A stretch of 64,000 nt of DNA. Origin: Calamus simplicifolius (taxonomy: Eukaryota; Streptophyta; Magnoliopsida; Arecales; Arecaceae). Position numbers and translations under genes: made by a program. The stretch covers positions 133,205-197,204 of the forward strand of contig UESW01001871.1 in the NCBI GenBank assembly GCA_900491605.1, read 5' to 3'. The notes beneath the pieces were generated by a model. That model made no database searches and was not told where the DNA came from. It saw nothing but the letters and a program-made list of their open reading frames with translations. Below, in pieces: positions 22,202 to 33,227 of this stretch (position 1 is the first letter of the stretch; every line of letters starts with the position of its first letter).

Positions 22202-25200
22202 ATGGATAAGAGTTGGATTGATTTGCCAAATAGGACGTCTACGGAATATATAGAGGGGATTAAGCAGTTCATTGCCTTCACCAATGGATTTGATAGTGAG
22301 CACATCAGTTGTCCCTGTAGAAAATGTGCGAACCGTTATTACTACACACGAGATATTGTACGAGAGCATTTGATTCTAAATGGGTTTTTGAAGAATTACA
22401 AGAATTGGACTAGACATGGGGAAGATTATGTTCCTTATTGTAGAGAGGAAAGAGTTGAGATGGAGGTCGATGTTACGACAGTTGATCCGATGATCGTGAT
22501 GCTAAATGATATTGCATGCGGGTTAGCACCCGAAGACAGTTGTTGTGAGACTGATACGGTGGGTGGGAGTAATCCTCGCTCGGGTGCAGATGAAGAAGCA
22601 TTAAGGTATTTTGAAATTCTGGATGATGCGCAGACCGAATTGTATCCTGGATGTACGAATTTCAGTAAATTATCTTTTATTGTCGAGTTGTTACACTTGA
22701 AGGCTTTGAATCAGTGGACGGACACGTCCTTCGACATGCTGCTCCAGCTATTGCACAAAGTGCTCCATTCGGTGCAAAGCTAGTTGAGTCCTACTACCAT
22801 GCTCGCAAGTTAACTGAAAACTTAGGCTTCACATATGAGACTTTCGATGCATGCCCAAACAATTGTATGTTGTTTAGAAATGAGAATGCCGACCTCGATA
22901 CGTGTATTGTGTGTAAAACTTCAAGGTGGAAGGACGATGGGGTTGGTCAGAATCATCAGAGTAATTCGCGAAGTGTTTCGAATCGTGGGAAGCTTGTCGC
23001 TGTAAAGCAGTGCGATATTTTCCACTCAAGCCAAGGCTAAAGAGGCTTTTTATGTCATCTAAAATTTCTAAATTGATGCGATGGCATGCAGAGCATGGTA
23101 GGGAGGATGAAAAGTTAACCCACCCAGTGGACTCCCCGGCATGGAAGGATTTTGACAAGAAACACCCCGACTTTGCCTTGGATAGTCGTAGTGTGCGGCT
23201 TGGGTTGGCTGCAGATGGTTTTAGCCCCTTCAGGTCCATGACCGGGGCAACTCATAGTACATGGCCAGTGGTGTTGGTTCCGTACAATCTTCCTCCTTGG
23301 TTATGTATGAAGCAACCTTTTCTGATCCTATCCACTCTTATTGACGGACCAAGGGGCCCTGGGGATAAAATTGACGTGTATATGCAGCCTTTAATTGACG
23401 AGTTGAATGAATTATGGGCCGAAGGTGTGATGACTTTTGATTCTGAAGGAAATGAAATGTTCAAACTTCGCGCTGCATTATTATGGACAATCAATGACTT
23501 CCCGGCATATGCGAATTTGTCAGGTTGGAGCACGAAGGGGGAATTTGCCTGTCCTTGTTGCAATCAGAGTAAAAAGTCAACCTGGCTAAAACATGGCAAA
23601 AAGTGGGCTTACACAGGTCACAGACGTTTTTTACCTCCATTGCATAGGTTCAGAAGGGATAAAGTGTCATTCGATGGCACTCGAGAATATGGTCCAACAC
23701 CACAAATAATGACTGGGGTTGATTTGTTATCACAACTTGAACAAGAGCAAATACGCACAGTATATGATTTCCAAGATCTGTTAGCCCCTCCATTGCCTGC
23801 TATTCCTGGTGCGAACAGAAGGCGCAGTCATAACTGGAAGAAGAAAAGTATTTTTTACGAGTTACCATACTGGAAAGACAATTTACTGAGGCACAACTTG
23901 GATGTTATGCACATTGAGAAAAATGTGTGTGATAATATATTATGGACCCTTCTCGGTGTTAAGGGAAAGTCCAAAGATAGTGCCAATACACGTCGTGATT
24001 TGCAGGAAATGGGCTTGCGGAAACCACTACACTTACAGTTGACAGAGTCTAACAAGGCATACATGCCTCCTGCACAGTACACGATGAGTAAAGATGAGAA
24101 GGAGGCATTTCTTTCCATTTTGAAAGGGGTTAAGGTGCCTGACGGCTATTGTTCTAATATTTCTAAGCGTGTGAATATGAAAGAAAGGACTTTACAAGGT
24201 TTGAAGAGTCATGACAATCACATTCTCATTCAACAATTAATTCCTATTGCAATCCGAAATTGTTTACCTAAGAATGTTGTTGAGCCCTTGATTGAGGTGA
24301 GTAACTTCTTCAGACAACTGTGTTCAAGAGTCCATCGCACAAATGATTTGAAAAGTCTCCAGGATAGGATTGCGCTAACACTGTGTCATCTGGAGAAACT
24401 CTTTCCACCTTCATTCTTCGATGTAATGGTTCACTTGACCATACATTTAACAGGTGAAGCATTGCTTGGTGGCCCTGTCCAATTTCGGTGGATGTATCCT
24501 ATTGAGAGGTACCTGAATACGTTAAAAAGGTATGTGCGTAACAGAGCTCGTCCAGAGGCATCAATAGCCAAGGGTTATTTAATGGAAGAGTGTACTAATT
24601 TTTGTGCTGCATATCTTAATGATGTTGAAACCAAACTTGATAGGCCCTTGCGGATTAATGATGGTCCTATTGGGGAGGGAACAGCATTTGATCTAGATAA
24701 CATCGACTGGATTCAAGCTCATCGATACGTGTTGTTTAACACTCCATCAGTTGTGGCGTTGATTCAGTAAGTGAATGCTCATTCATATATTTAACTTGTT
24801 CGTGTTATGTCTAACTCAATCAAGCTTGTCATTAACACATGTTGTTTGCATTATAGGACACACATTGATGAGCTCAAACGGGACATGCCTCGTGCGACAG
24901 ATAATCAAATTCGGCAGTCCCATTTTCAATCATTTCACGATTGGTTCAAGAATTATGTATGTATAGATATGGTTATATGTGTACATATGGTTGTATGTGC
25001 TTCAATTTGTTCTTATCATATTAGTTTTACATAGCTTTATTCAATGATTACTTTAATTCTGTAGGTGTACAATTTACGACGAGCGAGTGAAGGTACTTTG
25101 ACTGATGAAATGAACCAACTGGCTGATGGTCCGTTTATAACGGCACGACGTTACACAACTTGTGATGTCAATGGGTTTCGATTTCGCGTCAAAGAAGTAG

Positions 25201-25676
25201 ATGAGAAACGAGCAACACAAAATAGTGGTCTAGGGTGTCCTTCTGTCGATGCAGGTTATTATTATGGCCAGTTGAAAGATATCATTGAAGTTATATACAG
25301 TCACGGATTAAAATTTTTGTTATTCAAGTGTGACTGGGTCGATCCAATCCGTGGGACTAAAGTTGACAAGTATCAATTTACGTTGGTAAATTTCAACAAT
25401 TTGTTATATCGAGATGAGCGAGTAAGTAATGAACCCTACATATTGGCCAGGCAAGCTGAGCAAGTTTACTATGTTATGGATCCCATGGATCCTAACTGGC
25501 AAGTTGCAGTTAAAATGTCAAGGAGGGGGGTGTATCAAATTGAAGATAATGAGCCAGATATTGATGCATTTGCTCAGCAAGTTCTTGACCAAAATGTAAT
25601 ATTTCAACGTGATGAGGATGTCAACTGGGTTAGAGAGACCGTTGAAGGAGATACTATCGACTTGCATGACCAGTGA
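22202..25676 (+). pseudogene. TNP2-type CACTA transposase
   Basis: The ATG at 22202 opens MDKSWIDLPNRTSTEYIEGI, the transposase-associated domain with a Cys-rich CPCRKCANRYYY. The TNP2 catalytic region follows (23010-24770: RYFPLKPRLKRLFMSSKISK, MRWHAEHGREDEKLTHPVDS, GTREYGPTP, LDVMHIEKNVCDNILWTLL), then the DUF4218 region (LPPS-like FPPSFFDVMVHL, MYPIERYLNTLKRYVRNRAR). After introns at about 24770-24856 and 24956-25064 comes DUF4216 (25065-25676). The frame shifts near 22745 and again near 23000, both inside conserved sequence, so the product would be truncated unless those positions are sequencing errors. From 23010 onward the reading frame is clean over 586 codons. Confidence 0.9.
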
Positions 25677-25789
25677 ACTGTTCTCCTTTTTTCTTCTCAA
25701 TTTTGCTTAAGAATATGTTTGACTTTTTGTTTACGAATGGTTTTAGTTATTACTTGCAATTTATTTATCTTATGATACGTTAAAAAGAT

Positions 25790-27640
25790 ATGTCCGGACG
25801 TAAGAGGAGAGAGCGTCCACACACGATGGACGAGTTTTTACATCATAGCCAGGCTCGTTCGCCGACGAGGGACCCTAGTCGACGGATGCCTACGGACCAT
25901 GATCCACAGACACCTGCACCGGCACGATTTAGATCTCCCAGTCCATGCCAGTAGGGCCTTCTCCATCTACAGTTGGTGCATCGACCTCCACACATACTGG
26001 TATAATTTTATTTTTATGTTTAACAATTATATAAAATAATTTTAGTTTTATTTAACTAATAAGTTTATTGTTTATAGCTTCCAGTAGGGTAGGGGCCCAG
26101 CTAGAGGGATTCCTTCATGGAATGCTGGTACCCGTTATGATGTGCAATTTGACGACACATTTCATCCAGTTGGAGAAGGGGCTCGCCCGTTTATCAGCCA
26201 GTTGGGGCATATGGTTCGAGACCCACATAGATTTCCCTGACTATGCTTGATTGGACTGCTTTTCCTCAGGATACGATAGATCGACTCTGGGGGGAGGTTA
26301 AGGTAAGCCGCTGAGTTCTATCTTAGCTTCAACGTTATTATACGATGTGTCAATTTAGTACACCTTGACTACTAAAATTTCTTGTCCTACGCAGGACAAT
26401 TTGAGGTCATGTCCTGATGATTTTCGTCCAGTTTGCTTGGCAAAGTGTCGAAAGTTATGGAAAGACCACAAGAACAAGGTAAAGAAAGAGCATTGGGAGA
26501 AGAATGTGGACGACCCAGACCTTCTTCAGCGAGTCCCAAGGGGCATTCTCCCCGCACAGTGGCCTGAGTTGGTCCGGTACTGGTCGAGTGAGAAGGCAAG
26601 GGTGAGTAGTTCAACCTATTTTTTGTTAAATTCATATGAAACATTCGGTGTAAACTTATAAACACGACCCAAAATGAATGCAGGAAGAGGCAGAGCGAAA
26701 TTCTCAAAATCGCTCGATGCAGGGCCCTACTCACAAGCTTGGGACTCGACACGTTACGCAGATCCGGCACGAGGTAAACTGTCACGTTAGACCATACGTA
26801 TTTTGATTGTTGACGTAGTTTGTATTCATATATGTAGATGACATGATTTATCCTTCGACAGTTACGTGAGCGGGGTGCACCCACCGACCGGATGTCTGTA
26901 TGGATGGCGAGTCGCAGTCTCGACCATCCTGAGGTTGCAGCTCTTGTAGTAAGTATTTACCTTTACGCAATACTTTTTTTAACCTATTATGAGATTTATT
27001 GATTTACTATTCTAATTTGGTTGCTTTCTTGCACACAGGCCCAGTTTGAGGCTCGATTGGCCGAGCTGCCAGAGGAGGAGCGACAGGTAGTTGCTAGGCG
27101 GGATGAGATATTCCACACCATCATAGGCCAGGATGGGCACGGATACACACTTACATACGGCACGGGCATACCACGTTCGACTATCATGCAAGCGGAGTCA
27201 TCCGGATGTAGTTCATCCCAGGGCTCACGCATGCGAACTGACGAGGTGGCTGAGCTGATCCAGTCTCTTCACCAGCAGATGGATGCGCGTGTCGAGGATC
27301 TTCGGGTAAGGATGCAGGTTGCGATGCAGGCCGAGGTGCAGGCTCAGGTACAGGAGCAGGTGCAGGCATTTAAGGCGGAGCTACATCATCGACTAGCTCA
27401 GAGTGGTGTCCCTATAGCTGATGATTCAGATCCACCGATTCATACTCAGGTTCATAATTGAAGACATCTGTATTTAAATTTAATTTAATTACTTTTAAAA
27501 TATATATTATTTATTTCTGTTGTTAATCATATACTGTAATATTGTAGGCCCCAGACGCTGGCAGTGGTCACCAGGCGAGACATGAGTCAGTTGGTGAGGG
27601 CATGCTTGATCCAGTAGGCTCAAATGAACAGAATCGGGTA
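25790..27640 (+). pseudogene. Second CACTA gene, plant transposase (Ptta/En/Spm, Transposase_24-like)
   Basis: Exons follow the transposase by 110 bp: MSGRKRRERPHTMDEFLHHS at 25790, a proline/serine-rich segment, NAGTRYDVQFDDTFHPVGEG near 26120, then RPVCLAKCRKLWKDHKNKVK (26420-26600), EEAERNSQNR (26683) and LRERGAPPTDRMSVWMASRS (26860). A long coiled-coil-prone C terminus (27040-27461) has QAEVQAQVQEQVQAFKAEL. Introns have GT-AG borders. Single-base shifts near 25950 and 26240 break the early exons. In En/Spm the second product binds the subterminal repeats; the hairpin arrays at both ends would be its targets here (inference). Confidence 0.75.
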
Positions 27641-28054
27641 TGAGTTTATGAATATGTTTTAAGTTTATTAATTTCTAAAATGCTGAAACTTGTTTCTTTG
27701 AAATGCCTTTGTGAAGATAATTGCAATTTGTTCTTCTTTAATTATATTTATATTTTATTGACTATAAATTTAATTTTTTTTTTCAGGTTGATTGACTGGT
27801 GCTGCATTGGGACAACTGTTTTCTTTATGTTTTTTCTTGAAAATTGTATTAGATTTTTTTTTTTTTTGGATTTCAAAGACGTTGCAGATTTATTAATATA
27901 GATAAATTGTTTTTTTATTAGCTTATACTTTTATTGTGTGTGTACAATTTAATTTTAATATTTAGTTTATATAATTTTGTAAAACAGGTATAGGTACCCA
28001 AACAAAAAAATCCAATAACCAAAAACAAAATGAATTAAAAAAATAATAAAATTC

Positions 28055-28570
28055 AGTATTAGCGACCGCCTAGGCGGTCGCAAATGGCTTAAAAGGACGT
28101 CTTTCTCATTCAGAACAGAAAATAAAAAATAAAAAAAAAAATATATGGTATTAGCGACCGCCTAGGCGGTCGCTAAAGGCCTTCAGGCGGTCGCTAATAG
28201 TCAGAAAATAAAAAATAAAAAATTAAAAATATGTAGTATTAGCGACCGCCTAGGCGGTCGCTAAAGGCCCTCAGGCGGTCGCTAATAGTCAGAAAATAAA
28301 AATAAAAAAATTAAAAATATGTAGTATTAGCGACCGCCTAGGCGGTCGCTAAAGGTCTTTCAGGCGGTCGCTAATAGTCAAATTCTGCCCCCCCAGCGGT
28401 CGCTCAAGCGGTCGCTAATACTATAGCGACCGCCATTGGCGGTCGCTAAAAGTCTTTAGCGACGAGTTTCTGGCGGCCAGCATGTGGCGGTCGCTAAAAA
28501 CTATTAGCGACTGCTTTTTAACTTTTAGCGACCGCCTGTGGCGGTCGCTAAAAATGGTTTTTCTACTAGT
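28055..28570. repeat. Right subterminal palindrome array of the CACTA element
   Basis: A 22-bp perfect palindrome centred on CTAG (arms AGCGACCGCC and GGCGGTCGCT) recurs at about 28153, 28241 and 28329 with spacing of 88 bp, followed by diverged copies. The element finishes with TTTTTCTACTAGTG. The motif is the same as at the left end, so both ends can present identical binding sites. Confidence 0.88.
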
Positions 28571-28574
28571 GAAT

Positions 28575-29795
28575 TAAAATAAATACGCATGATTTGATTC
28601 TTAAAAACGTGACAAAGGATGATCATCAGTACATGGTTTTAGAATCTAGATCAGCAAACCTGGTCAGCCAACTTGTCGACCTCGAAAGAGACGTCGGAGA
28701 TGGCTCGGTGGGCGCTCTGGATCCTGGCATTCCTCCTCATCTCCACGTATCTCCTCTGGATCCCAACGCGTGAGGCGATCCACCTTCGGTCAATGACGGG
28801 ACGCCGCTGACGTCATGATCATGATGGCAATGATGGTGGCCGCTTTTTATGGATTTCTAAAGGACAACCCCGCCTCAGGAATGATCCCTGCAGATCGGAC
28901 GGACGGCAGTAACTGCCCCATCATATCCCTCAGGTCGCCCATGCTAAGCTATCGTGGCGCCCAGAGACACGTGTCCAGGGCGGTTGGCAGTAGACATGGA
29001 TCAGCCACTTGAGGGGTGACACCCCTTTCGCCTTGCCAGGGTGGGCCTACTTCGTCTCAGAGGCGAGAGGGCATCTGATGTGACTGATCCAACATTGTCA
29101 AAGTAAACAGTGAACTAACGGAGCCCAACCTCGGTCTCAGGGGATGGCCTCGGCCCCCGAGGCCCCCGAGGCCTCCGAGGTTCTCCTTGGCCTTCGAGTT
29201 TCCCCTCGGCCCTGGCCTCGAACGTCAGCCTCGGCCTCAGCCTCGAGCTTTCGTCTCGGTCTGGCCACCGGGGCTGGCAACCCGCTGCCTCGAGCCACCT
29301 GACACGCCCACGTGGCCCACCAACTATCTGCAATGGCCACATGATCCACCACTCACCTGCAACAATACATGGCCATACCCCATAACGATGCACCCCAGGC
29401 GCAACCATATCCGCATGCCACCCACAGCGCCGCACTCGGCAGGTGGCATGCGAGGAGGGACACCTCTGACAGGCGGTTGCGACCCATCGCTGTCAGCCTT
29501 GCTTTTCGTTCATTAGTGGACAAAGGCACCTCGAAGTCAGCAACCTTCTGGAAACGGAAAAAGAGAGATCGTCGGACAGGTATAAAGGCCCACACATGCA
29601 ACGAGGGAAGGATCATGAACTCTAGTTCTCTAGCTTATTTCTGCCAATGAACTCTTGTCTGTTTCCGAGTCGCTGACTTGAGCGTCGGAGGGTCCCCATC
29701 GGAGCATCTGGTCTTCGGGGACTTTTCTTGCAGGAGTTCGACGAGGAAGATCTTCGTTTCCCCGGCGTTTAAGGAAGGTGACTAGGCGTCAACAC
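28575..29795 (+). mobile_element. LTR-like remnant, GC-rich
   Basis: GC-rich block unlike its AT-rich surroundings, with a good TATA box (TATAAAGGCCCAC at 29580), a G/C-rich stretch of CCTCGG repeats (29125-29250) and an end reading AGGCGTCAACA near 29795. These are features of a retrotransposon LTR in + orientation. A short frame at 28700-28810 would encode a 36-residue single-pass peptide (MARWALWILAFLLISTYLLW at its start) but has no known relative that I can name. The left border and target duplication could not be fixed. Confidence 0.45.
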
Positions 29796-31559
29796 ATACA
29801 CATTGCTATAATACAAAATTTATGTGCGTCTGTTTTGCGCACGTGAATGTGTTCTTCTTTATCATATATATATATATATATATATATATCATTGTAAAAG
29901 AGAGATTGAACTCATGGAAAGAACGAATATTAGAAACAAATTTTAAATTGAAAGAGGGTGCTCAGTTCAAATAATATTTATATATTCATATATAAAACTC
30001 TAAACTTGGATTTAACCATAAACATATGAGAAATGAATGTAAACCAATTAACGTGATTTATATTGCGAGTGGAAGAAAGACTGGAGTTCAATGAAAACAT
30101 TCATGGCATTGATTTCTTTGTTAGGATGAACTCAGAGGAGGTGGAGGAGACCGAGGGAGGGGGTGCTCAATCTTTTCTTCGGGGTGCGGCTGTGAATGCA
30201 ATTGGTTGGTGTGGCAGCGATTGGGCCTCAAGCTCTGAGCGCAAAAAAAAAAGATTTTTGTGTATTGAGTGCGATGATTAATCCATGCGTATACAACATA
30301 AACAGTCTATAATGCATGCATTTTGCATCGTGCATGATGCACAAAGTCATTTTCGACTGCAAGAATGGTGAAAGACCATCGGACATAAATAAATCAAGAA
30401 TTTTTTTTTTTTTTTTTGCATCACATGCAGTGTAAGAACGTTCATACCGCTCACAATGATTGATCCATGTATGTACACATATAACCATGCTTGCAATATG
30501 AAAAGAATAAAAATATTTTTGATACCTGCATGCATGAATTAATCAATGCGCATGTGTTCTACATCATGTGTTCTACATCATGCACGATGTACGAAGATAT
30601 TTTCATAACCAAGCTAAAATGACCAGCCCATGTGGAGCAGTTGGTTTTTGTGGCCCTGGACACGGTCAGCAGATAAACAAATAAATAAGAAGACTTCTAG
30701 TGCCTCAATCTTTTTTATTGATTATTTCATTGGTGTGTAATAAATTTCTTACGCTAGTATGGAAACTTTGGTGTATAGGCTGTATTGATTATTTCATCAT
30801 TTTGTGTGCATTTATAAATATATAGCACAATCATGATCCCAAGGAATAAGCAAAGGAAGGCATAACTATGTTTGTTATATGAAGACAGAAATATATCAAG
30901 ACATTTAGGAGAATAAACAAGAGTGACATGCAGAGATTCTTTTTATATCATTAATTCCATGTTATAGTAGCCCTTCCATACTGTAATAATATATTTAATA
31001 ATAGCCATTTTATGCCATAAAATATTTTTCATATCACCATCACTCATCCTATATCCTAAAGATATATTTCATTACAAAAGCTAGTATTGCACGGTAAATT
31101 AATTTTTTAAATTTAAATTTAATTCAAATGAAGAGAGAGAGAGAATTTTCATATGTAAGGCACAAATATTCTAGTACTCTATGTTATCATGATACGTCTC
31201 TAATCAAATAAAAAACTTTAGAAACATTGGGAATAGAAAGAATCTCAACTGCCCAATCCTACTTCTACAAGAAAATAGGATTAGGATAGAGTGCGTCCCA
31301 ACTATTTCGTTCAATTTTTATGAGAAAACGATATTCGAACAAGGACAAACATCAAAATCCATTGATATAGTGAAAGAGAAATAAAAATAAAGCAAGGAAT
31401 TTAAAAAAATAATAATAAAGGATCAAAGAATAGAAAATAAAGAAATAAAAAAGAAAGTAAGAAAAGTGAAAAAAAAAGAAAAGAAAGGAGAATGAAAGAA
31501 AAAATTGTAAAGAGTATTTGATATTTGATCTAGTGTGCATGTGTCTAGTATTTACAAAG
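29796..31559. other. AT-rich intergenic DNA, no gene seen
   Basis: Contains an AT microsatellite (29865-29889), a poly-T/A tract (30401-30418) and several TGCATGCAT-rich patches. Frames of up to 72 codons lack any recognisable feature. Confidence 0.6.
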
Positions 31560-32664
31560 AGTATTTGATCTAGTGTATAGAGTACGGCTTACACACAAAA
31601 GACTAGATCATTGGTTCTTTTAGAATACAAGTTTATTGTTCACGGTTTTAGATGGAATTGAACACACCATAGTATAACTGTAGCACAAATTTTTAGTAGG
31701 TCTGTCTTGACTACGGGGAATGGTTTATTCTAACTATTTGTGCTAGTACACTTTGTGTGTATTGAACAGGACCCAGTTAAGTTAATTATTTTATACTGAC
31801 TTTATAAAATAATTTAAAACTCATGAATATTATGATTACTTATGCTCTTAATCTGAATTCTATTTCTAGACACGTGTATGTAGTGATTATTGCTTTGATT
31901 ACACATAGAGTGAGATTCTATATGAGTCAATAAACTCAGTGGGTTGGGCAATAACATTTATATATGGTGAATATGAATAGTTGAAGGAATCCACGTCCTG
32001 TTAATTTGGATTGATGATATCCCCTTGAGAAAGCTTATAAGTTTTGATTGTATCAAATCTTGTAAGTGGATTTTGAATCCGATACATCAAATAAGTTAAG
32101 TGGATAAGTCTTAAGGATAATAAAAGCCAATTAAATTATATTATCAGCAATTAAATTTAGTTGGTGGATATCTGTAATCTTAACGTGGGGAGATAATAAG
32201 TATTTATATTGAAGGCTCGAAAATATAAATTCGAATATGATTAGGAGTACAATTATAATTCTTTAGTGGAATGAATTGTAATTTACGTAATTGAATCCTA
32301 ACTTGGGGTAGGATTGGGAGATTTAATTACGTGGGAAGTCCTTTTCATATTTGCCTATTGGTCCCTGTTGTAGCCCTATAAATACCCTTTCAGTTGGTTG
32401 CTAGGGTTAAGGTTTTGAGAAGGAGAAAGAAAAACAAGAAACCCTAGGACGGCCAAGAGATCCCACCATCTTGTGAGAGAAAGAAGGTATTTTCGGGAAT
32501 ACGGCGGAAGGCTAAAAGGTTGAGGTCGAGCAATCGAATCAAAGTGTTCCAAAGTTCAAATCTGAAGGTATGATCTTGTACTCATAGATTAGAACGGTAA
32601 AACTTTTTTGTATTACTCATATACGCTATAGCCGTGATCTTGAGGGTATTTCGCGTTCCCCAAC
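31560..32664 (+). mobile_element. Probable solo LTR of a copia-type element
   Basis: The right end reads CGCGTTCCCCAACA (32664), a typical LTR end. Upstream are a TATA box (CCCTATAAATACCC near 32385), a leader with AGGGTTAAGG and purine-rich AGAAGGAGAAAGAAAAAC, all in + orientation. About 1.1 kb of non-coding sequence precedes it. The left border is approximate because no clean TG start with a matching 5-bp duplication was found. No internal retrotransposon sequence follows. Confidence 0.5.
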
Positions 32665-32989
32665 AAATATAACATATGATTGAATAATGATATAACAGGG
32701 CATGATCTTCTTTTATTTGTTGTAGTGTTGTTTTAGAAACAGAGGGTATTATGCTCCCGGAAGATCCCTTCCCTTCGGTTACTCAGAATTCAGTCCTCCC
32801 GAGGAGGAACCACAAGCAAATGTTTATGGTGAAGCCAATTTTTTCAGGCTGAAATTGGATTCTTGAACAATTTTTCTAGCGGCATTTATATGGCCACGTG
32901 GCCGATCGTTCTCTCACAGGTAGTCCCAACGAGTGACAAGAAAAAGTTATAAATGCTTCGTGTGTGGTGGCCCGTTAAAGAAAGGTCAT

Positions 32990-33227
32990 CCGGGATGACG
33001 CCCCTAGAAGCCACCTGCTGCAAAGTCTCCGATGGTTTCGCGGTTGAGCAAAAAGATTTAACTGAAGGCGTAAGCGGCAACATGATTCAGACAGCTCTAT
33101 CTCCCGCAGTTCCATTAGAAGTAGAGAGGATACGAAACAACCCCTCGTAGCTTAGAGGGGGACCACAGAAATAAAGGGACAATAAATTGGCTTCAAGGCA
33201 TTACTTACAAGAATCCCTTTATACGGA
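32990..33227 (+). other. Duplicated segment of the UGT unit (left part, second unit)
   Basis: The stretch GGTTTCGCGGTTGAGCAAAA ... GCGTAAGCGGCAACATGATT ... CTCCCGCAGTTCCATTAGAA ... GGCATTACTTACAAGAATCC is repeated at 53505-53559 + 58578-58787. The frame (33003-33149) reads DGFAVEQKDLTEGVSGNMIQ but is not preserved in the other copy, so coding is not supported. It marks the left boundary of one repeat unit of the UGT array. The hAT element follows directly. Confidence 0.7.

Larger units (their letters stand above)
18470..28574 (+). mobile_element. Complete CACTA (En/Spm) element, 18473-28571, with AAT target duplication
   Basis: The element begins CACTACTAGAGGCTGG at 18473 and ends CTACTAGTG at 28571, with AAT duplicated at 18470-18472 and 28572-28574, giving 10,099 bp. 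Both ends carry palindromic AGCGACCGCC...GGCGGTCGCT arrays. Inside lie a long 5' leader or intron region (18890-22200), a TNP2 transposase (22202-25676) and a second gene (25790-27640). All parts expected of an autonomous element are present, but the transposase has frameshifts, so activity today is doubtful. Confidence 0.95.

Noticed and set aside
29115..29516. Overlapping frames of about 106-109 codons on both strands
   Set aside because: CCTCGG-repeat-rich LTR-like DNA; both strands open because of composition, no domain.
28801..29795. Search for a second LTR and target duplication of this block
   Set aside because: No matching second copy or clean 5-bp duplication could be read, so it is left as a remnant with low confidence.
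33003..33149. Frame DGFAVEQKDLTEGVSGNMIQ... as a possible exon
   Set aside because: The duplicate at 53505-53559/58578 has indels that break the frame, so there is no sign of coding constraint.
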